Shown here piece by piece: positions 1-6,698 of a stretch of 10,139 nucleotides of DNA. Position 1 is the stretch's first letter. Each line of letters starts with the position of its first letter. The translations under genes were made by a program, and so were the position numbers. This DNA is from Gemmatimonadota bacterium (GTDB lineage Bacteria; Gemmatimonadota; Gemmatimonadetes; Longimicrobiales; Longimicrobiaceae): assembly GCA_019348265.1 (NCBI GenBank), contig JAHWJV010000088.1, positions 1 through 10,139 on the forward strand. The letters are read 5' to 3'. The notes under the pieces were generated by a model. It was not told the origin of the DNA, made no database searches, and saw only the letters and a list, made by a program, of their open reading frames with translations.

Positions 1-478
1 TCGCCGCCTTGCGCTCCTCCGGGGTGTCGGCCGCGACGAGCAGCGCGTTCTTGACGTACTGCTGCGTGAGCGTCGACGCGCCCTGCTGGACGTCGCCGGA
101 CCGCGCGTTGGCGACCGCCGCCCGCGCCATGCCCTTGAGGTCCACGCCCTCGTGCTCGTAGAACCGGCTGTCCTCGATCGCGACGACCGCCTGCTGCACG
201 TGCTGCGGCACCTGCTCGAGGGTCACCGGGACGCGGTTCTCCAGGTAAAGCCAGGCGAGAAGGGAGCCGTCGCGGGCGAGCAGGCGGCCATCGAGCACGT
301 AGGCCAGTGCGAGCGGCGGCATTCGGCTGTACGTCTCGCTGCTCGCGCAGGAGGCGCCCATCCGCGGCGGCGCCGTCGCCGGTGTGGTGACGGGGCCCCC
401 GCCCGCGCACGCGACGACGCTGGTGACCAGGGCAAACGAAACAGGCCACGCGCGGGCGTACCATCGAGCAATTTGCAT
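1..478 (-). CDS. GT51 peptidoglycan glycosyltransferase (class A penicillin-binding protein-like), 5' part only
   Basis: The gene reads leftward from ATG at 478 and leaves the window after 159 codons. The family polymerises lipid II into glycan strands; class A PBPs carry a transpeptidase domain further on, which is not visible here. Two GT51 signatures are clear. The first is IEDSRFYEHEGVD at residues 101-113, where Glu102 is the expected catalytic acid/base. The second is GASTLTQQYVKN at 133-144. The QQYVKN form and the preceding ENRVPVTLEQVP stretch remind me of actinobacterial PBPs. The N-terminus is unusual. After WPVSFALVTSVVACAGGG the sequence looks like a type II (lipoprotein) signal with Cys24, where family members normally have a transmembrane anchor. 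An imperfect tandem heptad, DGRLLAR/DGSLLAW, occupies residues 63-76. The start is supported by GGGAGGGG 8 nt upstream. The domain assignment is firm, but whether the protein is bifunctional cannot be told. Confidence 0.9.
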   Translation of the reverse strand, partial: MQIARWYARAWPVSFALVTSVVACAGGGPVTTPATAPPRMGASCASSETYSRMPPLALAYVLDGRLLARDGSLLAWLYLENRVPVTLEQVPQHVQQAVVAIEDSRFYEHEGVDLKGMARAAVANARSGDVQQGASTLTQQYVKNALLVAADTPEERKAA

Positions 479-486
479 CGTACTTT

Positions 487-494
487 CCCCTCCC
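487..494 (-). promoter_or_regulatory. Shine-Dalgarno sequence of the GT51 gene
   Basis: GGGAGGGG on the minus strand ends 8 nt before the ATG at 478. It fixes the start codon, which matters because the choice of start determines whether the lipobox signal peptide is present. Confidence 0.7.
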
Positions 495-512
495 TTCCGT
501 TCGAGCGCAGAC

Positions 513-540
513 TGGCGGAAAAGACGTTCTTTGACCGCCA
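513..540 (-). promoter_or_regulatory. Imperfect hairpin in the leader of the GT51 gene
   Basis: On the minus strand TGGCGG pairs with CCGCCA (outer 6 bp) and AAAGA pairs with TCTTT (inner 5 bp) around a 3-nt ACG loop, with a small internal loop of UC opposite U. It lies 35-62 nt before the ATG, between the VOC gene and the GT51 gene. No U-run follows it, so a terminator is unlikely. It could be a leader hairpin or a binding site. The rest of the 175-bp gap (479-653) shows no clear sigma-70 promoter. Confidence 0.35.
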
Positions 541-653
541 CCCTGAAGCAGAGCCTCGGCGGGCGGAGGGCACACTCGAACCCGGAAGAATTCCTGAAAG
601 GCTTCTCCGCTGCGAGCAGTGTTGGGCGAGGCGCGCAGGGGCGTACCGGGCCG

Positions 654-1061
654 CTACGCGGTCGCTGGCTCGCAGAGGAGCATCCACGAGGTGCCGAATT
701 TGTCCCGCAGCATAGCAAACCGTTTCGCGAAAAACGTTTCCTCCATCTTCATGAAGATCTGCCCTCCCTCGGACAGTAGCGCGTAGATGCGTTCCGCCTC
801 CTCCGCCGCGGGTACCGACAGGGTAAGGTAGGCGCTGCGCATAGGCTCGGCTCCCGGGATATCCGCACCCATCACGACGGTGTCACCGATCTCCATTCGC
901 GCGTGGAGGATCGCCGTCTTCCAATCGGGAGGCACACGCGACTGATAGGGCTGCTCCCCGTGCCGCTGCAACATGGTGATGGTCGCACCGAGACGCTGTT
1001 CGTAGAACTGAAACGCCTCCTCGCAATTCCCGGCGTAGTTCAGATAGACGCTGAGCTTCAT
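654..1061 (-). CDS. VOC-superfamily protein, PhnB/YjdN-like
   Basis: A 135-residue protein of the glyoxalase/bleomycin-resistance/dioxygenase (VOC) fold, in the PhnB-like branch. It opens with MKLSVYLNYAGNCEEAFQFYE (beta strand plus the typical GNCEEAF.FYE helix; residues 1-21). It has MEIGDTVVMGAD at 56-67 and closes with a second module containing FAMLRDKFGTSWML at 115-128, all hallmarks of the group. Length is normal and the protein should be cytoplasmic and dimeric. Members of this branch are mostly without a proven reaction, and YjdN/PhnB itself is not required for phosphonate use, so no substrate is assigned. The start is supported by AGGA 7 nt upstream. The gene sits 103 bp after the S9 peptidase gene and 175 bp before the GT51 gene. 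No functional link to either is evident. Confidence 0.9.
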   Translation of the reverse strand: MKLSVYLNYAGNCEEAFQFYEQRLGATITMLQRHGEQPYQSRVPPDWKTAILHARMEIGDTVVMGADIPGAEPMRSAYLTLSVPAAEEAERIYALLSEGGQIFMKMEETFFAKRFAMLRDKFGTSWMLLCEPATA

Positions 1062-1068
1062 GAGCCGA

Positions 1069-1072
1069 TCCT
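1069..1072 (-). promoter_or_regulatory. Shine-Dalgarno sequence of the VOC gene
   Basis: AGGA on the minus strand lies 7 nt before the ATG at 1061. It favours that start over the out-of-frame ATG at 1104. The 103-bp gap 1062-1164 otherwise shows no recognisable terminator or promoter; an 8-bp palindrome GCTCGAGC at 1107-1114 is probably chance. Confidence 0.5.
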
Positions 1073-1164
1073 GACGGAGAGTTCAGGGTGACCAGCGGGT
1101 CCATACGCTCGAGCCACCGCCCGGCCGCCAGGATCTAGCGAGGGCGAGCACCGCGTTGCCAGAC

Positions 1165-3501
1165 CTACTGCCTACCGATCTGGTACTCCGTTGGGGGCTC
1201 CGCATGCATCAGGTGCCGCACGAAGTAGTCCCAGCGCCGCCGCATCATGTAGTTGGTGTCCGTCCCGAAGCCATGGCGCTGATGCGGGAAGACGATGAGG
1301 TCGAAATCCTTGTTCGCCTTGATCAGCGCATCGACAACCAGATAGGTGTTGTAGGGCGGCACGTTGTCGTCCATGGCGCCGTGGGCGAGCAACAGCTTCC
1401 CACGAAGGTTGCGCGCCAACAGCTGATTCGCCTGCGACTCGTAGTTGTCGGCTCCCTCCTTGCGCGCGAGCAGTCCGTGGAACCGCTCTCCCCAATCATC
1501 CTCGTAGTTGCGGTTGTCGTGATTACCAGACTCCGCGATTCCGACCTTGAAGAAGTCCGGGTATCGGAACATCGCCGCGGCGGTGGCGAATCCGCCCCCG
1601 GAGTGTCCCCAGATCCCGGCGCGGGAGATGTCGATCCCGGGGTAGCGGCTAGCAAGCTGACGCATGCCAGCGATCTGATCCGGGAGCGTATTGTCGCCCA
1701 GGTTACCGTAGTAGAAATCGTGGAACGACTTCGACCGCCACTCGGTGCCCATTCCGTCGATCGTTACCACCACGAACCCCAGCTCGGCGAGCGCTTGATG
1801 ATCGAGTCGGCTCGGCGAGAAGTTGCGCGTACCAACGCTGGCGCCCCAGGGGCCGGGATAGATGTAGTTCACGATTGGGTAGCTGCGCGTCGAGTCCATC
1901 CGGCTGGGCGTGAACATCAGGCCGTAAAGGTCCGTGCGTCCATCTCGTGCTTTCACGACGACGGGAATGGGCGCCTTCCAGCCGGTCGCGAGCAGCCGGC
2001 TTATGTCCGTCTTCTCGAGTGCGAGCACGGTGCGGCCGCTGCTGCGGCGCAGCACACGGACCGGCGGTGTCGTGGGCGTTGAGTAAGTGTCGACGAAATA
2101 TTCGGCATCGGGTGACAGACTGATGTTGTGGTTCGAATTCTCAGGTGTGAGCAGAGTCAGCTCACGCCCATCCATACGGACCCGGTAGAAGTGTTGGAAG
2201 TACGGATCGCGACCCGTCTCACGGCCAACCGCGGTGAAGTACAGGGCGCGCTCCTTCTCGTCCACATGCATCAGCTCCGCGACGTTCCAGGGGCCGCTCG
2301 TGATCTGTCGCTTCAAGGTCCCGCTGCCGAGATCGTAGAGGTAAAGGTGACCCCAATCGTCGCGCTGCGACCACCACAGCACCTCGTTCGAGGTGGGTAG
2401 CACTCGCCAGTTCGGCAGGCCGACTCCGGCGAAGCCAGACTGAAATTGCGTTGGCGAGCGCTCCTCCAGCACGTCCCGAACCTCCCCCGTCGACGCATTG
2501 GCGACCCGCAGTACGGCGTACTTGTGATCGCGTGAGGATGATACGAACGCCACGTGTGACGCGTCGGGATACCACTGCACGTCGAGGAAGCGGCTACCCT
2601 CGGCGACATGGTCGCTGATCGTCGAGCGGTGCTGATCGGGCGGCATCGCGAGCCGAACGACCCGGGCGGGAACAGGCTCCACCTCAATCACGACACGGTG
2701 GATACGGAAGATGACGCTGTCCTGTGGCAGCGGATAGCGCCATGCCTCCAGCCGCGGCGCGCCGACGTTGGTGGAGACGAGATACATCTCGCCCACCCCG
2801 CGTGCGTCGTGCTGGAACGTGGCGATTCTGCGCGAGTCCGGCGACCAGAGGAGAACGGGCAAGTCGCTCCTGATCCAGCCCGCGTTGTTCGTAGCATACC
2901 CGAAGTCCTCGACGCCGTCCGTGGTGAGGGCGCGATCCTGACCCGTGGTGAGATCCCTCACCCATAAATCGAAGTCGCGGATATGAGCAGCATACTTCCC
3001 GTCGGGCGACGTCACGGAGTTCGGGGGTGCTGGATACGTCGCACGTTCTCGTTCCATGGACTCCGCCTCCGGGGCGCAGCGATACTGCGCGACGTCGCAC
3101 GTCCAGCGGCGGCCGTTCGCTGTGACGATCATCCTGCGCCCGTCCTTCGACAGGTCGAAGGACTGGAAGGGGAGCCGCGCGGGGTCCACCCGGTTGCCGG
3201 TAGCGCTGGTGAGCGCGGAAGCCAGACGCGTCTGATCGAACGCTGCGGCGCGGGTACGGCGCGCGGGATCGACCATGATGAACTCCACGCCCGACGCGGT
3301 GGTGGTCCGGTACCAGAAGCGACCGTCCTCCAGCCACGTTGGTGGACCCGGCACGCCGGTGACCAGCCGCGCGGTATGGACACCAAGAAACCGTTCAGCG
3401 CGGGCGTAGTCTGCTTCCGTAAGCTGCCGCGGCTGCTGAGCCGCCGCCGGCGCGGCGGCGGTCAGAACGGCGAGAATCACTCGTCGCATGGGTATACTCA
3501 T
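1165..3501 (-). CDS. Exported S9 (prolyl oligopeptidase/DPP-IV-like) serine peptidase
   Basis: The 778-residue product has a Sec signal peptide (MRRVILAVLTAAAPAAAQQ, residues 5-23), so it should act in the periplasm or outside the cell. An eight-bladed DPP-IV-type propeller region (about 100-490) is followed by an alpha/beta-hydrolase domain (about 515-770). The catalytic triad is intact: Ser634 in GHSGGGF, Asp711 in HGAMDDNVPP and His743 in PHQRHGF. Tyr548 in YIYPGPWG matches the oxyanion-hole tyrosine of DPP-IV. The double-Glu motif that holds the substrate N-terminus in DPP-IV is not seen; the matching segment ahead of LLWSPDS (about 202-211) reads YATNNAGWIR. A strict dipeptidyl-peptidase role is therefore doubtful. 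Cys135 and Cys142 could form a disulfide. No clear Shine-Dalgarno precedes either ATG at 3501 or the in-frame ATG at 3489, and the second gives the more compact signal peptide. Family assignment is firm and specificity unknown. Confidence 0.93.
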   Translation of the reverse strand: MSIPMRRVILAVLTAAAPAAAQQPRQLTEADYARAERFLGVHTARLVTGVPGPPTWLEDGRFWYRTTTASGVEFIMVDPARRTRAAAFDQTRLASALTSATGNRVDPARLPFQSFDLSKDGRRMIVTANGRRWTCDVAQYRCAPEAESMERERATYPAPPNSVTSPDGKYAAHIRDFDLWVRDLTTGQDRALTTDGVEDFGYATNNAGWIRSDLPVLLWSPDSRRIATFQHDARGVGEMYLVSTNVGAPRLEAWRYPLPQDSVIFRIHRVVIEVEPVPARVVRLAMPPDQHRSTISDHVAEGSRFLDVQWYPDASHVAFVSSSRDHKYAVLRVANASTGEVRDVLEERSPTQFQSGFAGVGLPNWRVLPTSNEVLWWSQRDDWGHLYLYDLGSGTLKRQITSGPWNVAELMHVDEKERALYFTAVGRETGRDPYFQHFYRVRMDGRELTLLTPENSNHNISLSPDAEYFVDTYSTPTTPPVRVLRRSSGRTVLALEKTDISRLLATGWKAPIPVVVKARDGRTDLYGLMFTPSRMDSTRSYPIVNYIYPGPWGASVGTRNFSPSRLDHQALAELGFVVVTIDGMGTEWRSKSFHDFYYGNLGDNTLPDQIAGMRQLASRYPGIDISRAGIWGHSGGGFATAAAMFRYPDFFKVGIAESGNHDNRNYEDDWGERFHGLLARKEGADNYESQANQLLARNLRGKLLLAHGAMDDNVPPYNTYLVVDALIKANKDFDLIVFPHQRHGFGTDTNYMMRRRWDYFVRHLMHAEPPTEYQIGRQ

Positions 3502-3563
3502 CGAAGGGGTTGGGCCGGGCGTCGAGATGGTTGCAAGCTAGGTCCGTTGAGGCTTGCTGGCAC

Positions 3564-3569
3564 ATTGTA
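3564..3569 (-). promoter_or_regulatory. Candidate -10 element ahead of the S9 peptidase gene
   Basis: TACAAT on the minus strand differs from TATAAT at one base and lies about 60 nt before the ATG. No good TTGACA-like box is found 16-18 nt upstream; the nearest are TGACTC at 18 nt and a TTGTGA too far away at 21 nt. Nothing else is recognised in the gap 3502-3659, and no convincing terminator for the preceding AI-2E gene. This is a motif match only. Confidence 0.3.
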
Positions 3570-3659
3570 GCGGACCAGGCGCATAGGGAGTCACAACGTC
3601 GTTCAGGTGAATGCTCATCACACCGGGGCCGCAGCGGGGGCGCCCTACCGTGCGTCGCG

Positions 3660-4859
3660 TCACCGCACCGCCGCCCTGCGCTCGTCCGGGTCGCGCGTCC
3701 CCAGGAATTCCCCGACGGCGGCCATCGATTCGATGTGGTCGCAGAAGATCTTGAAGGTCGCCAGCATGGGGACGGCGATGAACGCGCCAGGGATCCCCCA
3801 GATCCAGAACCAGAAGGTCAGCCCGACCAGCAGCGCGACCGGGTTCAGAGCGAGGCGGTGGCCGAGCAGATAGGGGCTGACGACGTTCGCCTGGATGATG
3901 TTGATGAGCAGGAAGCTCGCCGGGGCCAGCATCGCGTGCGGGATGCTGTCGAAGGTAGTGATCGCGGCGATGGTGAGGATCGCTACCATGAAGAGAGCGC
4001 CTAGGTAAGGGATGAACTCCAGAACGACGACCATGGAGCCCCAGAGCAGCGGGTTCGGCATGCCGAGCAGATAGAGGACGCCGGCCACCATCAGCCCCTC
4101 GGCGACGTTCATCGCGGTGGCGGTGAGCAGGTAGATCGAGATCGACGACTCCGCCTTACGAGCGATCTCCACCGCCTTCTTCTTGTCCCGCAGATTGGGG
4201 AGCACCTTAATGAGCTTCTGCAGGAAGAGGTCGCCGGCGGCGAGGAGGAAGTAGAGGAGGAGCAGGACCTCCAGCGTACCGGTGATGAAGCGCTGAGTCG
4301 TGCCGAAGATGCGGGAGATCAGGCTGGGCGAGCGCATCACCACCTCAGCGGGCTTCTCCTCGCCTACGTCGACGGTGGCGTTCTGCACCTGCTGCGCGGT
4401 AGCACTCGCCCGCTCGAGCGGCTTCAGCACGCCCCCGAGGCGCTCCCGCGCCATCGCCAGCGTTTGTGGAGCGCTGGCGGCATATCTCTGCACGGGTCCG
4501 GAGAGCTCGTACACCGCGAGGGCGCTCAGTCCCAGGAAGCTGAGGATGACGAGAGCGGCGCCGATGGGCGGCCGGATCTTGAAGCGAGCGAGCGCGCGGA
4601 CGACCGGGCTGAAGAGGAAGCTGAGGAGCTGGGCGAACGCGATCGGGAGGAGGAACTCACGGGCGAAATACAGCGTGTAGAGCACAGCGAGCACCGTCAG
4701 CACCGTCACCCCGACCGAGCGCGTCCGGGCGCTCTCCACCACCTCCGCGGTCTTGCTCAGATCCGGGTCCGGAGCGTGGGGCTCCACCGGCTGGGCGTCC
4801 GCCGTCGCATCGACGTTCGGCTCGAGAACGGAGCCGTCCTTCGGGATACTCACGCTCAT
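3660..4859 (-). CDS. AI-2E/PerM-family membrane protein (putative permease or exporter)
   Basis: A 399-residue polytopic inner-membrane protein of the AI-2E transporter family (PF01594; TqsA, YdiK and PerM are relatives). A hydrophilic, Asp/Pro-rich N-terminal tail (1-45) precedes a TM hairpin at about 50-90 and a third TM at 98-118. A soluble helical segment follows (120-190), then the C-terminal TM bundle (193-375). Family signatures are EFIPYLGALF (281-290) and SPYLLGHRLALNPVALL (328-344), the latter followed by WGIPGAFIAVPM. Members have been linked to AI-2 export, Na+/H+ or other small-solute transport, and the substrate cannot be read from sequence. The ATG at 4859 has only a weak GAGCAGG-like site. 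The gene lies downstream of the susCD terminator and is therefore probably a separate unit. The C-terminal tail FLGTRDPDERRAAVR is charged and cytoplasmic in type. Confidence 0.92.
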   Translation of the reverse strand: MSVSIPKDGSVLEPNVDATADAQPVEPHAPDPDLSKTAEVVESARTRSVGVTVLTVLAVLYTLYFAREFLLPIAFAQLLSFLFSPVVRALARFKIRPPIGAALVILSFLGLSALAVYELSGPVQRYAASAPQTLAMARERLGGVLKPLERASATAQQVQNATVDVGEEKPAEVVMRSPSLISRIFGTTQRFITGTLEVLLLLYFLLAAGDLFLQKLIKVLPNLRDKKKAVEIARKAESSISIYLLTATAMNVAEGLMVAGVLYLLGMPNPLLWGSMVVVLEFIPYLGALFMVAILTIAAITTFDSIPHAMLAPASFLLINIIQANVVSPYLLGHRLALNPVALLVGLTFWFWIWGIPGAFIAVPMLATFKIFCDHIESMAAVGEFLGTRDPDERRAAVR

Positions 4860-4933
4860 CGGCCTGCTCGCCGCGGATCGGGCATCGGCACTGGATGGTT
4901 CTGGTAGGCGTGGTTTCGTGGGTAGAAGCGCAT
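4856..4933 (-). other. Possible 25-codon upstream ORF overlapping the AI-2E start
   Basis: A short frame begins with ATG at 4933 (MRFYPRNHAY...) and its TGA overlaps the AI-2E ATG as ATGA, an arrangement typical of translational coupling. It has no visible Shine-Dalgarno site and no recognisable product. It may be chance, and I list it because it occupies most of the 4860-4975 gap. I see no clear promoter in that gap. Confidence 0.15.
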
Positions 4934-4975
4934 GAAGTGCGCCGCAGGAGATGGGCGGGAGGGGTGGCGAGTTTC

Positions 4976-5011
4976 AAAAAAAGTGGGGCCCCGCGATGCG
5001 CGGGGCCCCAC
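4976..5011 (-). terminator. Intrinsic terminator of the susCD unit
   Basis: GTGGGGCCCCGCG (4983-4995) and its exact complement (4999-5011) form a perfect 13-bp stem with a 3-nt loop. On the minus strand it is followed directly by seven T (4976-4982). It begins 24 nt after the susD stop. There is no T-run on the plus-strand side, so it acts leftward only. It separates susCD from the AI-2E gene. Confidence 0.93.
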
Positions 5012-5034
5012 CAGCGTTGCAGTAACGGTTTGCC

Positions 5035-6600
5035 TCAGTAACCCGGGTTCTGCGTCAGCCCCGGCATCAGGCCGAGCTCACGCTGCGGGATCGGCCACAG
5101 GTAGTCGCGGGCCGGGTTGAAGCTGCGGTTGTCGGCGATCCACTTCTTTACCACGCCACGGTCGGACCAGTCGATCCCGAACTTCTGCCCCGGCATGACC
5201 TGCTCGGCAATCCGCCAGCGGCGGATGTCGAACAGTCGCTGCCCCTCGAGCACCAGCTCGGCGCGGCGCTCGTAGCGCACCGCATCGCGGAGCTGCTGCT
5301 GCGTCCTGCCAACCGGGATCGCCGGCATTCCGGCGCGCGTGCGCACCGCGTTCAGCGCGTCGTACACGGACTGGTCGATCTGACCCAGCTCGATCTTGGC
5401 CTCCGCGAACATGAGCAGCACGTCCGCGTAGCGCATCAGGATGAAGTCCACCCCGCTGTTGCCGCGGTCGGTCCGGTCCGCGCAGTCCACATACTTGGTG
5501 AAGTTGAAGCCCGTCGAGGTGGTGTTGAAGTCCTTGCGAACCTCGTCCGGCGCCTTGCTGCCCGGCAGCGAGTTATAGGTGACGCCGCAGTACGTCGCGC
5601 CCGGGAAGACGAGCGTGGCGTACATGCGCGGGTCGCGGTCAGCGTACGGCTGCGCCGGCGTGTCCAGCGTAGACTGCGACGTGGGCAGCCCGTCCTTCAT
5701 CTGGTACGAGTCGATCAGCTCGCGGAGCGGCGTAACGTCGCTGACGCCGAGCAGAGACGCCTGCCCGATCGAGCCGAACGTGCCCTGACCCCGCACACCC
5801 TTCTCGCGCACATCCGTGAAGATGAGCTCCGCGCTGTTGTCGCCTGCGTACCGCGTGAGCTCCGCGTAGTTCGGGTGCAGGCGGTACATGTTCAGGTCCA
5901 TCACCGCCTTCGCGGAGTTGGCGGCCACCTGCCAGCGGCCCTCGTACAGCGCGGCGCGAGCCTTGTAGGCCAATGCCGCTCCACGGGTGACTCGCCCGCG
6001 CTCCGACGCCGAATAGGTGGTGGGGAGCACGCTGGCGGCGAAATCCAGATCCTTGAAGATCTGGTCCACCACCTGGGCGCGCGGGGAACGCGTCATCGCC
6101 TCGCCCTCTTCGATCGTCAGCGGCTTGAGAACGAGCGGTACGTCACCGTACAGGTTGACCAGCCGGATGTAGTGATAGGCGCGGTGGAAAGCCGCCTCGC
6201 CCTTGTAGCGATCCTTCAGGGCCACCGGGCTGATCGTCGGGATCCTGTCGATGTTCGCCAGGATCTCGTTCGCCCGCGCGATCCCTACGTACGCCGTGTT
6301 CCAGACGCCGTTTACGGTGCCGTTGAGCGGGTCCATGGAGCCGTTCCCGATGGTGAACCAGGAGTCGAACGACTTCTGGGCCCAGGCATTGTCGGAAGCG
6401 CCCTCCATGCGGAAGGTCATGACGTCGCCCTGGATCTGGTTGTACAGGGCCACCACCGCGAGATCAGCGTCCTTTTGTTGAGTCCAGAAGAGCTCGGACG
6501 CCACCTGGTCCGGCGGGAGCGTCGTCAGGAAATCGTCGTCACATCCCGCGGCCAGCAGGGCCACGCCCAGGGCCAGGGAAAGTCCTTGTATGCGGTTCAT
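5035..6600 (-). CDS. susD: SusD/RagB-family nutrient-binding outer-membrane lipoprotein
   Basis: This 521-residue protein is the surface lid of a SusCD importer: it captures the oligomeric substrate and hands it to the SusC barrel. A lipoprotein signal ends in LAAGC with Cys20, followed by DDDF, an acidic start like the surface-export signal of Bacteroidota lipoproteins. The N-terminal SusD signature FLTTLPPDQVASELFWTQ runs 24-41. The TPR-like helical region includes GEAAFHRAYHYIRLVNLYGDVPLVL (134-158). C-terminal RagB/SusD motifs are FILMRYADVLLMFAEA (386-401), RYERRAELVLEGQRLFDIRRW (442-462) and YLWPIPQREL (500-509), and the protein ends in QNPGY. Length is typical. The gene follows susC by 98 bp and ends just before a strong terminator. 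Only a weak GTGAG-like site precedes the ATG. The binding face is too variable to infer a substrate. The symbol denotes the family, not proven starch use. Confidence 0.95.
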   Translation of the reverse strand: MNRIQGLSLALGVALLAAGCDDDFLTTLPPDQVASELFWTQQKDADLAVVALYNQIQGDVMTFRMEGASDNAWAQKSFDSWFTIGNGSMDPLNGTVNGVWNTAYVGIARANEILANIDRIPTISPVALKDRYKGEAAFHRAYHYIRLVNLYGDVPLVLKPLTIEEGEAMTRSPRAQVVDQIFKDLDFAASVLPTTYSASERGRVTRGAALAYKARAALYEGRWQVAANSAKAVMDLNMYRLHPNYAELTRYAGDNSAELIFTDVREKGVRGQGTFGSIGQASLLGVSDVTPLRELIDSYQMKDGLPTSQSTLDTPAQPYADRDPRMYATLVFPGATYCGVTYNSLPGSKAPDEVRKDFNTTSTGFNFTKYVDCADRTDRGNSGVDFILMRYADVLLMFAEAKIELGQIDQSVYDALNAVRTRAGMPAIPVGRTQQQLRDAVRYERRAELVLEGQRLFDIRRWRIAEQVMPGQKFGIDWSDRGVVKKWIADNRSFNPARDYLWPIPQRELGLMPGLTQNPGY

Positions 6601-6637
6601 GTCTCACATCTATAGTAAACGAAAGTCAGGTGCGGGC

Positions 6638-6675
6638 GCGGGCATGGAGGAGGGCCGCTGCCCTCCTCCGCCCGC
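6638..6675 (-). promoter_or_regulatory. Hairpin between susC and susD
   Basis: GGAGGAGGGC (6646-6655) and GCCCTCCTCC (6660-6669) form a perfect 10-bp stem with a 4-nt loop. GCGGGC (6638-6643) can pair with GCCCGC (6670-6675) to extend it to 16 bp around a 2-nt bulge. No T-run follows on the minus strand (the next bases are mixed), so it is a poor terminator. It starts about 24 nt after the susC stop. It may mark an mRNA-processing or 3'-end stabilising element that sets the susC to susD ratio. Confidence 0.5.
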
Positions 6676-6698
6676 TCGCGCAGGAACCGGATCGCCGT

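Noticed and set aside
152..779. Plus-strand frames over the GT51 gene and the following gap
   Set aside because: They overlap clear GT51 motifs on the minus strand and encode Arg-rich sequence without domains.
1107..1114. GCTCGAGC palindrome between the S9 and VOC genes
   Set aside because: An 8-bp palindrome of this composition is expected by chance in GC-rich DNA, with no supporting context.
1156..2082. 308-codon plus-strand frame opposite the S9 peptidase
   Set aside because: It lies over the conserved catalytic domain on the other strand and has low-complexity antisense composition and no family features.
3597..3659. GC-rich stretch after the AI-2E gene considered as a terminator
   Set aside because: Only short imperfect pairings (GGGC/GCCC) could be drawn and no T-run follows.
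5875..6615. 246-codon plus-strand frame opposite susD
   Set aside because: Antisense shadow of conserved SusD sequence, with no recognisable domain.
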